Numbered from the stretch's first letter, positions 19,157-29,368 are shown. The stretch is DNA of 58,755 nucleotides from Bacteriovorax sp. (GCA_014376445.1 JACMRM010000027.1:1-58755); one strand, 5' to 3'. Notes: generated by a model not told the origin, from the sequence alone. Numbers and translations are program-made.

Positions 19157-19345
19157 CTAAATGGTGGCCGCAATGTCATCAATGGGTGTGAACTGAACAT
19201 TATCGCTTTTTAATTTTTTATCTGCCTTTATTAAATTTTTTAAATTCAATGACAAACTTTTGAAGAATATAATTTCTTTTGCCGAAATCATATTCCGTAT
19301 TAATCAGTGTTGTTTTAGTAGTCACCTGAAGAGTAAAAGAATGCA
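19157..19345 (-). pseudogene. Frameshifted C-terminal gene remnant
   Basis: Minus strand: HSFTLQVTTKTTLINTEYDFGKRNYILQKFVIEFKKF in one frame, then NLKNLIKADKKLKSDNVQFTPIDDIAATI* in another. Confidence 0.45.
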
Positions 19346-19424
19346 AACACAATTAATTTTGCTTTCGATAGGAAAGATTGTCCCCGGCTTGAATTAATCC
19401 CGAACTCCACTATGATCTTCTCTT

Positions 19425-20180
19425 ATGCTAAATTCCATTTATACCCTTTTAATACTTAGCTGTATGATGATCCTCACGTCGTGCTTCAAGCAGTCAGAGT
19501 CTATAACTCCTATTGCACCAATCCAGACACTGGCGCAATTACAGCGTGAAGCAATGATGTCGACTGCTCTTTCTGCAGGTAATTCTGAACTTTCGGAAGC
19601 GGCAAAAGCAACAATTGAGCAAAGCAGTGACCCGGACATTTTTTATTTAAATTTAAAATACAATATAAAAGATATGGATCTTTATGAGACTGTAGATATC
19701 CCTAATAGTTTCGAAAAACTAAGCAATATTTTTCTGATATCTCTAGCAAAAATATTTTTGAAAATAAAAGGATCTCAGTCTGTTTATATTGATCCGGTTG
19801 AATTAGAGCTTCCCAATCTAAATCTGGATTTTGATGTTGTAAAATCTATTTCACTAAAAAAAGTTTATCTTGAATACAATAAGGATTTTGATGCTTCAGT
19901 AAATAACAAGGCAAGCTTCGCTTTTATCGGTGCCATCAATATGAACCGCGTAGGAAAAAATAAATCTTTATTGATCGGTTATAAAAAAGCTTTGAGCAAC
20001 TGCAATTATAAATGCCTCGACTTCACAATCGCTGATGGAAATATTTTTGAACTGCTAAAAAATAACAGCGAATCTATTATCTTAAAGCCTTCACTATCGA
20101 TTGTAAGTATTCCGAAAATCACCAAGCTAAGACTTGATGGTCAGATTGAACTGCAGATTGGTCTGAAGCTTCCCTTTTAA
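19425..20180 (+). CDS. Hypothetical lipoprotein
   Basis: 251 aa; MLNSIYTLLILSCMMILTSCFKQ lipobox. Confidence 0.65.
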   Translation: MLNSIYTLLILSCMMILTSCFKQSESITPIAPIQTLAQLQREAMMSTALSAGNSELSEAAKATIEQSSDPDIFYLNLKYNIKDMDLYETVDIPNSFEKLSNIFLISLAKIFLKIKGSQSVYIDPVELELPNLNLDFDVVKSISLKKVYLEYNKDFDASVNNKASFAFIGAINMNRVGKNKSLLIGYKKALSNCNYKCLDFTIADGNIFELLKNNSESIILKPSLSIVSIPKITKLRLDGQIELQIGLKLPF

Positions 20181-20623
20181 TCTTTTTCTCTCAATGCCAA
20201 GATGGGCTTCAAGTCAAAGACATAACAGACCATACTCATCAGTATAAACAGCAACAGCGCTATGACGGCCAGAGCGTACTCTTTAATTGCAATAAATAAA
20301 ATAATAAGAAATAAATACGGCAGAAGAAAATTTACTACAAGTGATTTGTAAAAAATAATTTTTAATCTGACGAGTTCGGCTAGTGTGCATTTTTCATTGG
20401 TTGATTGAAAACTTCTGAAAGCAAAAAACCCGTGAATCATATTACCTATAATCAGAAGACCTAGGACAATCGCCATCCATGGGTACCCCATTATTTTCAC
20501 ATAGAGATCATTTAAAAACAGCTTGTAAAACATCATGAGGGCCGCGGCTGCACTACATACGGCAGCAAAAAGATAGCCTCTTCTTTCTTTCGTTATAAGT
20601 TTATTCAACTGGATATTTTTCAT
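20177..20623 (-). CDS. Hypothetical membrane protein
   Basis: 148 aa, about four hydrophobic segments; convergent with the previous gene with overlapping stop codons. Confidence 0.6.
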   Translation of the reverse strand: MKNIQLNKLITKERRGYLFAAVCSAAAALMMFYKLFLNDLYVKIMGYPWMAIVLGLLIIGNMIHGFFAFRSFQSTNEKCTLAELVRLKIIFYKSLVVNFLLPYLFLIILFIAIKEYALAVIALLLFILMSMVCYVFDLKPILALREKD

Positions 20624-20908
20624 GGATAAACTTCATCATTGTTTTTCATCAATGACGATGAAGGCATTATGGCACCATCTGCATTGGTAACTAAATATGT
20701 CTCCTTTCGGAATTTCTATAACTACCTTGAATTTTATTTTTCTAAACATTTTGGTCTTACAAAGTTTTCCCCCTCAAGAAAAAAATCCTACGTTCGATAG
20801 GCTTTTAACTACTGAAATTATTTTCAAGGCAATTATTTTTTTAAAAAACGTTTTACCGTTTTCATTTATTGACTCTTTTTTTTATTAATTTCTAACAAGG
20901 ACTAGCAA

Positions 20909-23900
20909 TTGAAAAGCAAAATTTTAATGGGACTATGTCTGTTTTCCACCATGTCGGCCTATGCGGCAGGTAATCTAATAGATAACCCGGGATTTGAATC
21001 TTCACTTAACAGCTGGACAAAAACAGGAATGTTTTCAGCAGTGAAGGATGCTCAAAGTGGACTCTATTCAGCGCGTGGAGGTACAGGACAAGGAACTCTC
21101 GTTCAGGACGTCATGAGCAAACTGACAATCGGCGGGAAATACACTCTTGGTATGTATGCGAAGCTCGATTCAATGGGTGTTTCATCTATGATGTCGATTC
21201 GTTTTAAAAATGCCCGCGGTGGAATCCTGCAGGAAAACAGAATGGTCGTCGGAACGATTGCCTGGAAACAATACTCGACAACGTTTACTGTACCGGCAGG
21301 ATCAACTATCGCAGAAGTTTTTGCGATTAAAGAAACTGGCGCTTCTTCATATATGTATATCGACACTCTCTCACTCATCAGTCTGGACCCGCCACTACCA
21401 CCGCCTAACGTTGCTCCGGCCATTATAGGCTCACAAATAGTAAGTGGTGTTGAGGATACGGCCCTAACTTTTAATGTTGGCGCAGGAACGGATTTTAATG
21501 GAGACGCACTAACTTATACAAAATTATCTAATCCGGCATCAGGCACATTAACTTGTGATGGTGGATCATCACGCACGTGTGTTTATACTCCAGTACAAAA
21601 CTTTAATGGTACAGTATCTTTCACGTATAAAGCCAACGATGGGAAACTTGATTCAAACGTTGGTACTGTAGCTGTTAATATAGTAGCGGTTAACGATGCT
21701 CCTGTTCTTCCAATAGCTGCGCAATCAGTTGGGACAGCAGGAAATACTGCTGTGAACTTCGCACTAAGCCCGGCCACTGATATCGACAGTACGTCGTTGT
21801 CTTATAGTATCGTGACAAATCCGTCATCAGGAACTCTTGCCTGTATAGCAACTGCTTGTACATATACACCAGTGACAGGTTATTTTGGAACAACTAGCTT
21901 TACTTATAAAGCGAATGACGGAAAAGCAGATTCAAACGTTGCGACAGTAACTCTTACAGTCGTTGATACGATCAACAATGCTCCAGTCATTGGTTCAGCT
22001 ACTCAAAGTTATTTAGTACCATACAATACAGCAGTAAGTTTAAATCTTCTGCCAGCAACTGATGCTGACGGTAACGCTCTTACTTATTCAATTGCTGCAA
22101 ATCCATCTTCAGGAGCAGTTGTTTGTAATGTGACAGCATGTACGTATACACCAGCAGCAGGATTTTCAGGAACAACAAGCTTCACTTATAAAGCTAACGA
22201 CGGACAAGCGGATTCAAATATAGCAACAGTTACAATTGTTGTTGCTGCAAGTATTCCTGCTCCAACAGTTGCCTATTCTCCACGCGGAGTTGGTGGTGGT
22301 GGCGCAATGTCAGGTGTTTCACTTTCTCCCTATGCAAATCTATGGTTCGTTGGAACAGATATGGGAACTTTATTCAAGTCGACTGACTTAGGACAAAGCT
22401 GGAATGCTGTTAACCACAATCAGGCAGTTTATGATTCTGATTTAACGAAAGCAGTAAGTGTAGGTTTCTCATCTGACGGTGTAACTGTTTTCCATGCGTC
22501 TGCAGGTATCACTCCGAAGAGGTCAACAAACTCAGGTGATACATTTACCGCGATATCAATGGGACTTTCTTTAGGTGAATTAATTAAATACTGGCTGGGG
22601 GACTCAGCGAATGCGAACATCATGTATGCTGGTACGACAATGGGTTTATTAAGATCAATCAACAAGGGTACATCGTGGACAAGAGTTAACTCTGAAGAAG
22701 CGATCGGAACTTTTATTGATCAGAACACAGCTGGAAAAATTTATCACGCTACAAAAACTAAGATTCTTGTATCGAATGACAACGGTGCGACTTATTCAAC
22801 TTATTACGCACCTGTTTCAGGAGTAAGACTTTTTACAGGTGGATCTGATGCAACAGGATTCACACTTGCGATGTCTGACTTTGATGGTGCGAATGCATGT
22901 TCATGGGCCGTTAAATATACTAACGACTGGGGACAAACTTCAATCGATCAGACAACGGGCGCTTGCGGATATGTTTGGACAAATAAAAATGGTGCGGGAT
23001 TTGCAAAAACTTCGCAGGCCGTTGGTGACCATTTAAAGATGGCAGAAAATGATTCAACAACTATTTACACAACTGGTTCAACTGCATGGATCCGTCAGTA
23101 CGGTACAAAAGTCCATGTGTCTCACGATAAAGGTCAGACATGGGGATTAAAATTAAATCAGATCGACTACGACACTGTTCCATATGCTCCATGGCCTTCA
23201 ACTAAATTAGAATGGTCTGCTGTCGCTCTTGATATTGGATGGTGGGATTCTGGATATGAGTCTTTCGAAATCAACCAGAGAAATTCATCAATGGCCGCGG
23301 GTTCTGGATACTTCTTCATGCACTCGACAGTGAATGCCGGAGAAAACTGGAAAGCACCATTCACAGAATACGCTGATGCGGGAATTCCTGCTGTCGGTAA
23401 AAAATGGAAGACAAGAGGACTTGAAGTCATCTCGGTTTACAAAATGAAATTTCACCCGACAAATACAAACATCATGTATGGAGCATCTGCTGATATCGGT
23501 GGAGTTGTTTCAGAAGATCATGGTATAAGTTTCAGAATTCCAAAATCAGCTTATAACAGCTGGTACGATTTTGCTTTCGATCCTGCTGATGACATGGTGG
23601 CGTACGGCGCCTCTGGTTCTCTTCACGATTACCCGAACGACTGGCATGCCAACGCAGCTACTGCTAACGGCGGTATTTATAAAACAACGGACAGAGGCAG
23701 AAGCTGGACTCGCTTAACTCCGGTAGATACAAGCTACAACCGTCAGTTCCTGTCTGTTGCTTACGATTCTAAGAATAATATCATCTATGGTGGTACACAG
23801 GAAGTTGGTATCGCAGTTTCTAAAAATGATGGAGCGACATGGACATATAACAATGCAGGTCTTCCAGCTGGAAATAAAATTATTCCTCAGATCGAAGTGG

Positions 23901-24484
23901 ATCCGAACACTGGAAACGTTTACGCTCTTCTAACAGGTGATGCTCCAACATTTTCGAACCAAGCATCAACTGGTATTTATTTCTTAGATGTAGTTCACGG
24001 AGCGACTTCGTGGAAACTTTTAAGAGGAGTCGTGAACTATCCTAAAGACGCTGATGCCGGATACAAATTGTGGTTCTTCCCTACAGCTTTCGCAATTGAC
24101 TTCAATAATCCTGGAACTCTTTGGTTAGTTGACTACGAAAACCACGGCCAGTGGCTTGCCACTGGTGCATGGAAATCGACTGATAACGGAGTAACATGGA
24201 ACAGAGTAAAACAAATTACTCACCCGACTGATATCAAAATTGATCCGTCAAATAATAACCAGGTTCACATTGCTTCTTATCACCAGCTTGATGGACAATG
24301 GGGTGACGGTGGACAACTTTATACTACCGATGGTGGTGCAACGTGGATAAAAAATACTGTTCCTCCGCTTCAGCAAAATGCACGCGGTGTAACGATTGAC
24401 CCTACTGACTCAAGTAAGATTTTCTACTCTTACTTTGGCGGAGGTATGCTTTACGGACGCAACCCTGCAAGTGCTGCAAAATAA
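20909..24484 (+). CDS. Large secreted protein: galactose-binding/CBM-like domain, three cadherin/Big-like repeats, C-terminal BNR/GH74-like beta-propeller
   Basis: 1191 aa; TTG start; signal peptide MKSKILMGLCLFSTMSAYAA; NLIDNPGFESSLNSWTKTG; three FTYKANDGKxDSN repeats; YSPRGVGGGGAMSGVSLSPYANLWFVGTDMGTLFKSTDLGQSW and many Ser/Thr-x-Asp-x-Gly-x-Thr-Trp Asp-box-like motifs. Confidence 0.8.
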   Translation: MKSKILMGLCLFSTMSAYAAGNLIDNPGFESSLNSWTKTGMFSAVKDAQSGLYSARGGTGQGTLVQDVMSKLTIGGKYTLGMYAKLDSMGVSSMMSIRFKNARGGILQENRMVVGTIAWKQYSTTFTVPAGSTIAEVFAIKETGASSYMYIDTLSLISLDPPLPPPNVAPAIIGSQIVSGVEDTALTFNVGAGTDFNGDALTYTKLSNPASGTLTCDGGSSRTCVYTPVQNFNGTVSFTYKANDGKLDSNVGTVAVNIVAVNDAPVLPIAAQSVGTAGNTAVNFALSPATDIDSTSLSYSIVTNPSSGTLACIATACTYTPVTGYFGTTSFTYKANDGKADSNVATVTLTVVDTINNAPVIGSATQSYLVPYNTAVSLNLLPATDADGNALTYSIAANPSSGAVVCNVTACTYTPAAGFSGTTSFTYKANDGQADSNIATVTIVVAASIPAPTVAYSPRGVGGGGAMSGVSLSPYANLWFVGTDMGTLFKSTDLGQSWNAVNHNQAVYDSDLTKAVSVGFSSDGVTVFHASAGITPKRSTNSGDTFTAISMGLSLGELIKYWLGDSANANIMYAGTTMGLLRSINKGTSWTRVNSEEAIGTFIDQNTAGKIYHATKTKILVSNDNGATYSTYYAPVSGVRLFTGGSDATGFTLAMSDFDGANACSWAVKYTNDWGQTSIDQTTGACGYVWTNKNGAGFAKTSQAVGDHLKMAENDSTTIYTTGSTAWIRQYGTKVHVSHDKGQTWGLKLNQIDYDTVPYAPWPSTKLEWSAVALDIGWWDSGYESFEINQRNSSMAAGSGYFFMHSTVNAGENWKAPFTEYADAGIPAVGKKWKTRGLEVISVYKMKFHPTNTNIMYGASADIGGVVSEDHGISFRIPKSAYNSWYDFAFDPADDMVAYGASGSLHDYPNDWHANAATANGGIYKTTDRGRSWTRLTPVDTSYNRQFLSVAYDSKNNIIYGGTQEVGIAVSKNDGATWTYNNAGLPAGNKIIPQIEVDPNTGNVYALLTGDAPTFSNQASTGIYFLDVVHGATSWKLLRGVVNYPKDADAGYKLWFFPTAFAIDFNNPGTLWLVDYENHGQWLATGAWKSTDNGVTWNRVKQITHPTDIKIDPSNNNQVHIASYHQLDGQWGDGGQLYTTDGGATWIKNTVPPLQQNARGVTIDPTDSSKIFYSYFGGGMLYGRNPASAAK
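21405..22250 (+). repeat. Three tandem Ig/cadherin-like domain repeats of about 280 bp
   Basis: ATTCAAA within the TTTCAC/ACTTATAAAGC-AACGA-GGxAAAGC-GATTCAAA element recurs at 21651, 21930 and 22212 (279 and 282 bp apart). Confidence 0.75.
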
Positions 24485-24492
24485 TCTCTATC

Positions 24493-24520
24493 AAGGCCCT
24501 CTTCGGAGGGCCTTTTTTTT
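24493..24520 (+). terminator. Rho-independent terminator
   Basis: AAGGCCCTC-TTCG-GAGGGCCTTTTTTTT. Confidence 0.92.
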
Positions 24521-24643
24521 GCCCCATACGGCCGGGGAATTCTAGAACAAAAATCTTACCAACATTCATTTGTACAACTAAAAATCTTGGACATCCTTTT
24601 GCACTGACACTGAGTAGTTCTTTCTTCTCCATGGAGCAACAAT

Positions 24644-26236
24644 ATGAATTCTAAAAACGGCGAAAGTGTTTCAGTATGGTTTGACCAGATCTCAATGCCG
24701 CAATGTATGTCTCTCAACGAAGATATTAAAACAGACGTATGCATTATCGGCGGAGGAATTGCTGGCCTCACGACTGCTTACCTGTTGATGAAGGAAGGAA
24801 AAAAAGTATGTATTCTTGAAGCCCTGGAACTAGGAAGCGGACAATCCGGAAGAACAACAGCGCAGTTTTGCAACGCTCTCGATGACAGATTTTATGTACT
24901 GGAAAAATATCATGGAGAAAAAGGACTGCAGCTTGCAATTCAAAGTCACAGTGAAGCTATTAGAAAAGTTACGTCGATTGTTGAACGTGAAAATATTGAC
25001 TGCGAATTAGAAAAAATACCAGGCTATCTTTTTTCACAGGACGATGATGAAAAGTACGTTTTAGAAAAAGAAATTGAAGCCGCTCATCGTGGAGGTCTTA
25101 CTGAGGTTAAGCTATTCAAGCACTCACCGCTTGCTTTTTATGATCTAGGACCTAATTTATTTTTCCCCAATCAGATGCAACTCCATCCGGTAAAATATAT
25201 GAGAGGACTTGCGGATGTCATTCTCGCCGGAGGAGGAAAGATTTTTACCAATTCTCCAGTAACCAAAATAATAGGGGGAGAGAACTCCAAAGTTATTACT
25301 AAAAATACTTCGACAATTTTTTGCGATGATATTGTTGTTGCAACCAATACACCTATTAACGATAAATTTGCCATTCATACCAAACAAGCGCCTTATAGAA
25401 GTTATGTCATAGGATTGCGTATTCCAAAAATGAGTGTCCCTAAAGCTCTTTTCTGGGACACACTGGATCCTTATCATTATGTTAGAGTTGAATCAGATAA
25501 TATTTCCGATATTTTAATTGTCGGTGGAGAGGATCATAAAACAGGACAGGAAGAAAATCCCGAAGACTGCTACACACGCCTAGAAGAATGGACACGTTTA
25601 AGATTTCCAATGGCAACGGAAGTTGTATACAGATGGTCAGGTCAGGTCATGGAGCCCGTTGATGGACTTGCTTTTTTAGGCCACAATCCGGGAAGCGAAG
25701 ACAACGTCTACATTATTACCGGTGACTCCGGCAACGGAATGACCCATTGTACGATAGGGGCCATACTGATTACCGACCTGATCATGAAAAGAAAAAATGA
25801 ATGGGAAAAACTTTATACCCCTTCAAGAAAATCTTTTCGAGCTGCTAAAAATTATATTCAGGTAAATTCTAACGTTGCCCTTCAGTATACAGACTGGATC
25901 GAACCAAAATTTAAGCCGAATTTTGATACACTTGAAATGGAAGAAGGTGTCGTCTTCAGGAACGGAGCGAGTATGGTAGCAGGTTATAAGAACAATGCAG
26001 GTATTATGGAATTCATGACGGCCGTATGCCCTCACCTCGCCGGAGTGCTGGCGTGGAACTCTGCCGAAAAATCCTGGGACTGCCCATGCCACGGCTCACG
26101 TTTTGACTGCCATGGAAAAGTTATTGAAGGCCCTGCTGTGACTGATCTAAAAATGGCAGGTTATCACGATACAGGGCATAAGCGTATTCTGGAAAAAGAG
26201 TTGCAGGCCCAGTTTGATAAAAATGCACTTGAGTAG
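24644..26236 (+). CDS. FAD-dependent oxidoreductase with C-terminal Rieske [2Fe-2S] domain
   Basis: 530 aa; VCIIGGGIAGLTTAYLLMKEG, and CPHLAGVLAW...DCPCHGSRFDCHGKVIEGPA. Confidence 0.9.
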   Translation: MNSKNGESVSVWFDQISMPQCMSLNEDIKTDVCIIGGGIAGLTTAYLLMKEGKKVCILEALELGSGQSGRTTAQFCNALDDRFYVLEKYHGEKGLQLAIQSHSEAIRKVTSIVERENIDCELEKIPGYLFSQDDDEKYVLEKEIEAAHRGGLTEVKLFKHSPLAFYDLGPNLFFPNQMQLHPVKYMRGLADVILAGGGKIFTNSPVTKIIGGENSKVITKNTSTIFCDDIVVATNTPINDKFAIHTKQAPYRSYVIGLRIPKMSVPKALFWDTLDPYHYVRVESDNISDILIVGGEDHKTGQEENPEDCYTRLEEWTRLRFPMATEVVYRWSGQVMEPVDGLAFLGHNPGSEDNVYIITGDSGNGMTHCTIGAILITDLIMKRKNEWEKLYTPSRKSFRAAKNYIQVNSNVALQYTDWIEPKFKPNFDTLEMEEGVVFRNGASMVAGYKNNAGIMEFMTAVCPHLAGVLAWNSAEKSWDCPCHGSRFDCHGKVIEGPAVTDLKMAGYHDTGHKRILEKELQAQFDKNALE

Positions 26237-26296
26237 TGATTAGGTTTTCAGTAAGATTGCTCCCTATCAAATAAATAAGATAACACAGGGAGCAAC

Positions 26297-26797
26297 ATGA
26301 CAAGAATCACTCTTCAAGGAAACGATATTAACACTCGCGGGACTCTGCCAGATATCGGCGATCTGATTCATGACTTCACAATGGTAAAAGCAGATTTAAC
26401 TGAAGTAAAACTTTCTTCATTTAAAGAAAAATATAAACTGCTTAACATTTTTCCAAGTATCGATACTCCCACATGTGCAATGAGTGTGCGTACTTTCAAT
26501 AAAAATGTAGCAGACCATGGCAACGTTGCTGTCATCAATCTTTCTACTGATCTTCCTTTCGCACAAAAAAGATTTTGTGGAGCCGAAGGAATCAACAATG
26601 TAACGACGGCTTCTCTATTCAGATCTGATTTCCTTACTAATTATCATCTTGATATCATCGATGGACCACTTAAAGGACTTTGCTCTCGAGTGATCATGAT
26701 TATCAATGAAAAAAATGAGATCATCTACACAGAACAGGTAGCAGAAATCGCCAACGAACCGAACTATCAAGAAGCTTTGATTGCACTGAATTCATAG
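26297..26797 (+). CDS. tpx: Thiol peroxidase
   Basis: 166 aa; DTPTCAMSVRTFN peroxidatic Cys, KRFCGAEGINNV resolving Cys. Confidence 0.93.
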   Translation: MTRITLQGNDINTRGTLPDIGDLIHDFTMVKADLTEVKLSSFKEKYKLLNIFPSIDTPTCAMSVRTFNKNVADHGNVAVINLSTDLPFAQKRFCGAEGINNVTTASLFRSDFLTNYHLDIIDGPLKGLCSRVIMIINEKNEIIYTEQVAEIANEPNYQEALIALNS

Positions 26798-26806
26798 GCA
26801 GTAATC

Positions 26807-26943
26807 ATGTTAGGTTTTGAAATATTCGAACAGATTTTTTTGGAGGAATTGATGATGCTACGAGATTAGTTTTAGCTGGAAAATTTTTTCATGGAGAGAT
26901 TTCAAAACATCTCACTAAAAGTGATTCGACAGATCGTAGATAG
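26807..26943 (+). pseudogene. Small ORF interrupted by a frameshift at a T7 run
   Basis: MLGFEIFEQIF in frame 0, then GGIDDATRLVLAGKFFHGEISKHLTKSDSTDRR* after a +1 nt correction of the T run. Confidence 0.4.
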
Positions 26944-27031
26944 TTATTAATTGTCCAAAAGTTTATGGTTTAAATGACAATTTAGTAAAGTAAAAAACTG
27001 TGGGTTAAAGAGAATTAAAATTTAAGGATTT

Positions 27032-27400
27032 TTATTCGCAGTATTTTTCTATGATATCGATAATTTCATAAATATCCAGGGGCTTTTTCAGATAAGCGCG
27101 TGCATTCACTCTCTGTTTATTCTCTCGGATGTGTCCGTCTGCTGACATAACAATTACAGGCAAATGTGCAATTTTCGGATCTGCATCTTTTTCAGTACAG
27201 AATTGAAAACCATCTTTTATAGGCATCATAAGATCGAGTAAAATAAGATTGGGAAGAACGAGAGACTGAGATAATTTATCGAGACCGACCTGACCATTTT
27301 CTGCGAAAAGAACTTCATAACCTTCACCTTCAAGCAGCTCGATTAAAGTTTCTCGAATATCCTGGTCATCCTCAACTAATAAAATTTTTTTATTAATCAT
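27032..27400 (-). CDS. Single-domain response regulator (CheY-like receiver)
   Basis: MINKKILLVEDDQDIRETL...LILLDLMMP...PVIVMSADG...AYLKKPLD; internal start with AGGA upstream. Confidence 0.88.
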   Translation of the reverse strand: MINKKILLVEDDQDIRETLIELLEGEGYEVLFAENGQVGLDKLSQSLVLPNLILLDLMMPIKDGFQFCTEKDADPKIAHLPVIVMSADGHIRENKQRVNARAYLKKPLDIYEIIDIIEKYCE

Positions 27401-27523
27401 GAATCCTCGCTCTCCTATAGGCCAGTTACACAAATCGTAACCAAGTGTAACAATAAAATATTAACTCAATATTGAGAATATATCACTATCTAATGAGAAT
27501 CATTTTTAGAATCTTAAGCTGGA

Positions 27524-29014
27524 TTATAAAACGAAATCTTTACAGGCATTTGATGCATTTTTATCGTTATCTGTGCGTATTTTTTGCTGATTTTTATAAT
27601 ATGCACTATAGGCCTTATGTGCCTCTATCGAAATACTTGACCCTATTGCTCTACTCACTTTCGTATTGGTTTTCAATTCATTCAGAATATTTTGGTAGCG
27701 CTGATACTCAGGGTGCTCTCTCATCACTTTTTCTTTCGTCTCTCTTGAAACTTTATAATAGTCTCTTGAGTCTTCAAGTTCTTTTCTTTTTCCTGCTGTA
27801 AGATTGTTATCGAGAAGATCTTTTTCTTTTTCTCTGATTGAATAATCCCAATTACCGTCCAGAAGTTCTTTATGAGTGTACCCTATTGTCTGTCCCATCG
27901 GTGTATTCATGGGCTCACGTTTTTCAAGATCAGGTCTGCTGATTTCCTGCAGCCTTTTAATATAATTTTCCTGAACGTCCCTATACTCAGCAATTTTCTT
28001 TTTTAAATCCGAAAGATCGACAGTCTTTTCTTTTGTAATCTTTTTACTAAACCAGGATTTTCTTTCTATTGAATTTATATCTTCAATAAGTGTTAGAAGA
28101 GTCGTCAGTTGTACATATTCATTCTGGCGGGCACAATAATTGGCAGCTCCATCAATCGCAGTAGATTTTAAATAAGTATCAATTTTATCAAGCTCCATTC
28201 CACGATACTCATCATGATAAAACATATAAGGAGTCAAAAGTGGATAAATCTCGTCTTGAACAACTGTACCTTCAGGTGTTGAGATTTCAGGGAACCCTTC
28301 CCCTTTCAGTGTATCTCGTGTGCTTAAAAATATATCTTCAAGATTTTTTCCTTTCCCCATATTATTTGCAAAAACTTCTGCAAAACTGGAGAATCCATAG
28401 TGCTTTGGCCCTGAAGCAGTAATAACACACGTTTTATCATTGGCAAGAGAAAGTGAATTTCCAGAGTGGCAGCTAGCATCCACAATCGCCAGTTTAACAT
28501 TGGCATCTTTAGCTGCTTTACTTAGGGTCGCAAGATTATCCAAACTGATCATTCCATCACTGCTTCCACTATTTATATTGGTCATTGCAGAAGAAGATGA
28601 AGATATTTTATGAGTATTGCCTGCTGATTCGCCGCCGTGATCAGAAATAAAAAGCATAATTTTTTCCCCCGCCTTGATTTCCGGAGGATTGGCAGTGAGT
28701 TTTTTTATATAGTCGTTAACAATGCTTTCGAAGCTTTGTTGATTAAAACCATTTTTAATACTAGCGCCCTTAAAATTCTCATTAATTATACTTTCGGTCT
28801 GTCGGTGGCCACCATTAAAATTAATCGTCGTTTTATATGAAGATTTATTCTGATTATAGAATACAGAGAAATTTAAAATGCCAGTATCAAACTGGGTTAT
28901 CAGTGCATTTACCGGCTCTCCGCCTCCGCCGATAACCGTCATGTAATTAGTTTCAGCATGAAGAGACAAGGAAGAAAATATTATTGTTAAGAGTATAGTA
29001 GTTTTCATTTGCAC
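27524..29014 (-). CDS. Secreted caspase-like (clan CD) cysteine peptidase
   Basis: 496 aa; signal peptide MQMKTTILLTIIFSSLSLHAE; His motif MLFISDHGGES and Cys motif LAIVDASCHSGNS. Confidence 0.75.
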   Translation of the reverse strand: MQMKTTILLTIIFSSLSLHAETNYMTVIGGGGEPVNALITQFDTGILNFSVFYNQNKSSYKTTINFNGGHRQTESIINENFKGASIKNGFNQQSFESIVNDYIKKLTANPPEIKAGEKIMLFISDHGGESAGNTHKISSSSSAMTNINSGSSDGMISLDNLATLSKAAKDANVKLAIVDASCHSGNSLSLANDKTCVITASGPKHYGFSSFAEVFANNMGKGKNLEDIFLSTRDTLKGEGFPEISTPEGTVVQDEIYPLLTPYMFYHDEYRGMELDKIDTYLKSTAIDGAANYCARQNEYVQLTTLLTLIEDINSIERKSWFSKKITKEKTVDLSDLKKKIAEYRDVQENYIKRLQEISRPDLEKREPMNTPMGQTIGYTHKELLDGNWDYSIREKEKDLLDNNLTAGKRKELEDSRDYYKVSRETKEKVMREHPEYQRYQNILNELKTNTKVSRAIGSSISIEAHKAYSAYYKNQQKIRTDNDKNASNACKDFVL

Positions 29015-29367
29015 TTCTCCTTTTTCACCAAAACGACACTGCCCGATTCATTATAATTTGCAGGATCAGGGGGTGTATGCTCTACTTTAGAAATACTGTC
29101 GAGTTTTCCGCGATAGTCAGAAGTCATTTCAGTAATTTTTGCACGAACTTTTATCGATTGATTCAAGTAAGAAATGACCTGTCTTTCCTGAGCAGAAGTA
29201 AGATTGAATTTGTATTCTGAAATTGATCCTTGATTCACAACAAGGTCATAGGACTTCGTCAATTCATTTTTTTTCAATTCTCCATAGAGATCATAGCTTC
29301 CGCAACCCTTCATCTGAGTGGTGCTGTAAGCATTTAAACTGATGAATAAGAAAAAAATATATTTCAT
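29005..29367 (-). CDS. Small secreted hypothetical protein
   Basis: 120 aa; signal peptide MKYIFFLFISLNAYS; overlaps the caspase-like start by 10 nt. Confidence 0.65.
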   Translation of the reverse strand: MKYIFFLFISLNAYSTTQMKGCGSYDLYGELKKNELTKSYDLVVNQGSISEYKFNLTSAQERQVISYLNQSIKVRAKITEMTSDYRGKLDSISKVEHTPPDPANYNESGSVVLVKKEKCK

Positions 29368-29368
29368 A

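Noticed and set aside
23167-23430. 87-aa minus ORF in the large secreted gene
   Set aside because: Antisense shadow; no RBS or domain.
27472-27801. 109-aa Tyr/Leu/Ser-rich plus ORF
   Set aside because: Antisense to the 3' end of the caspase-like gene; composition is a reverse-strand artefact.
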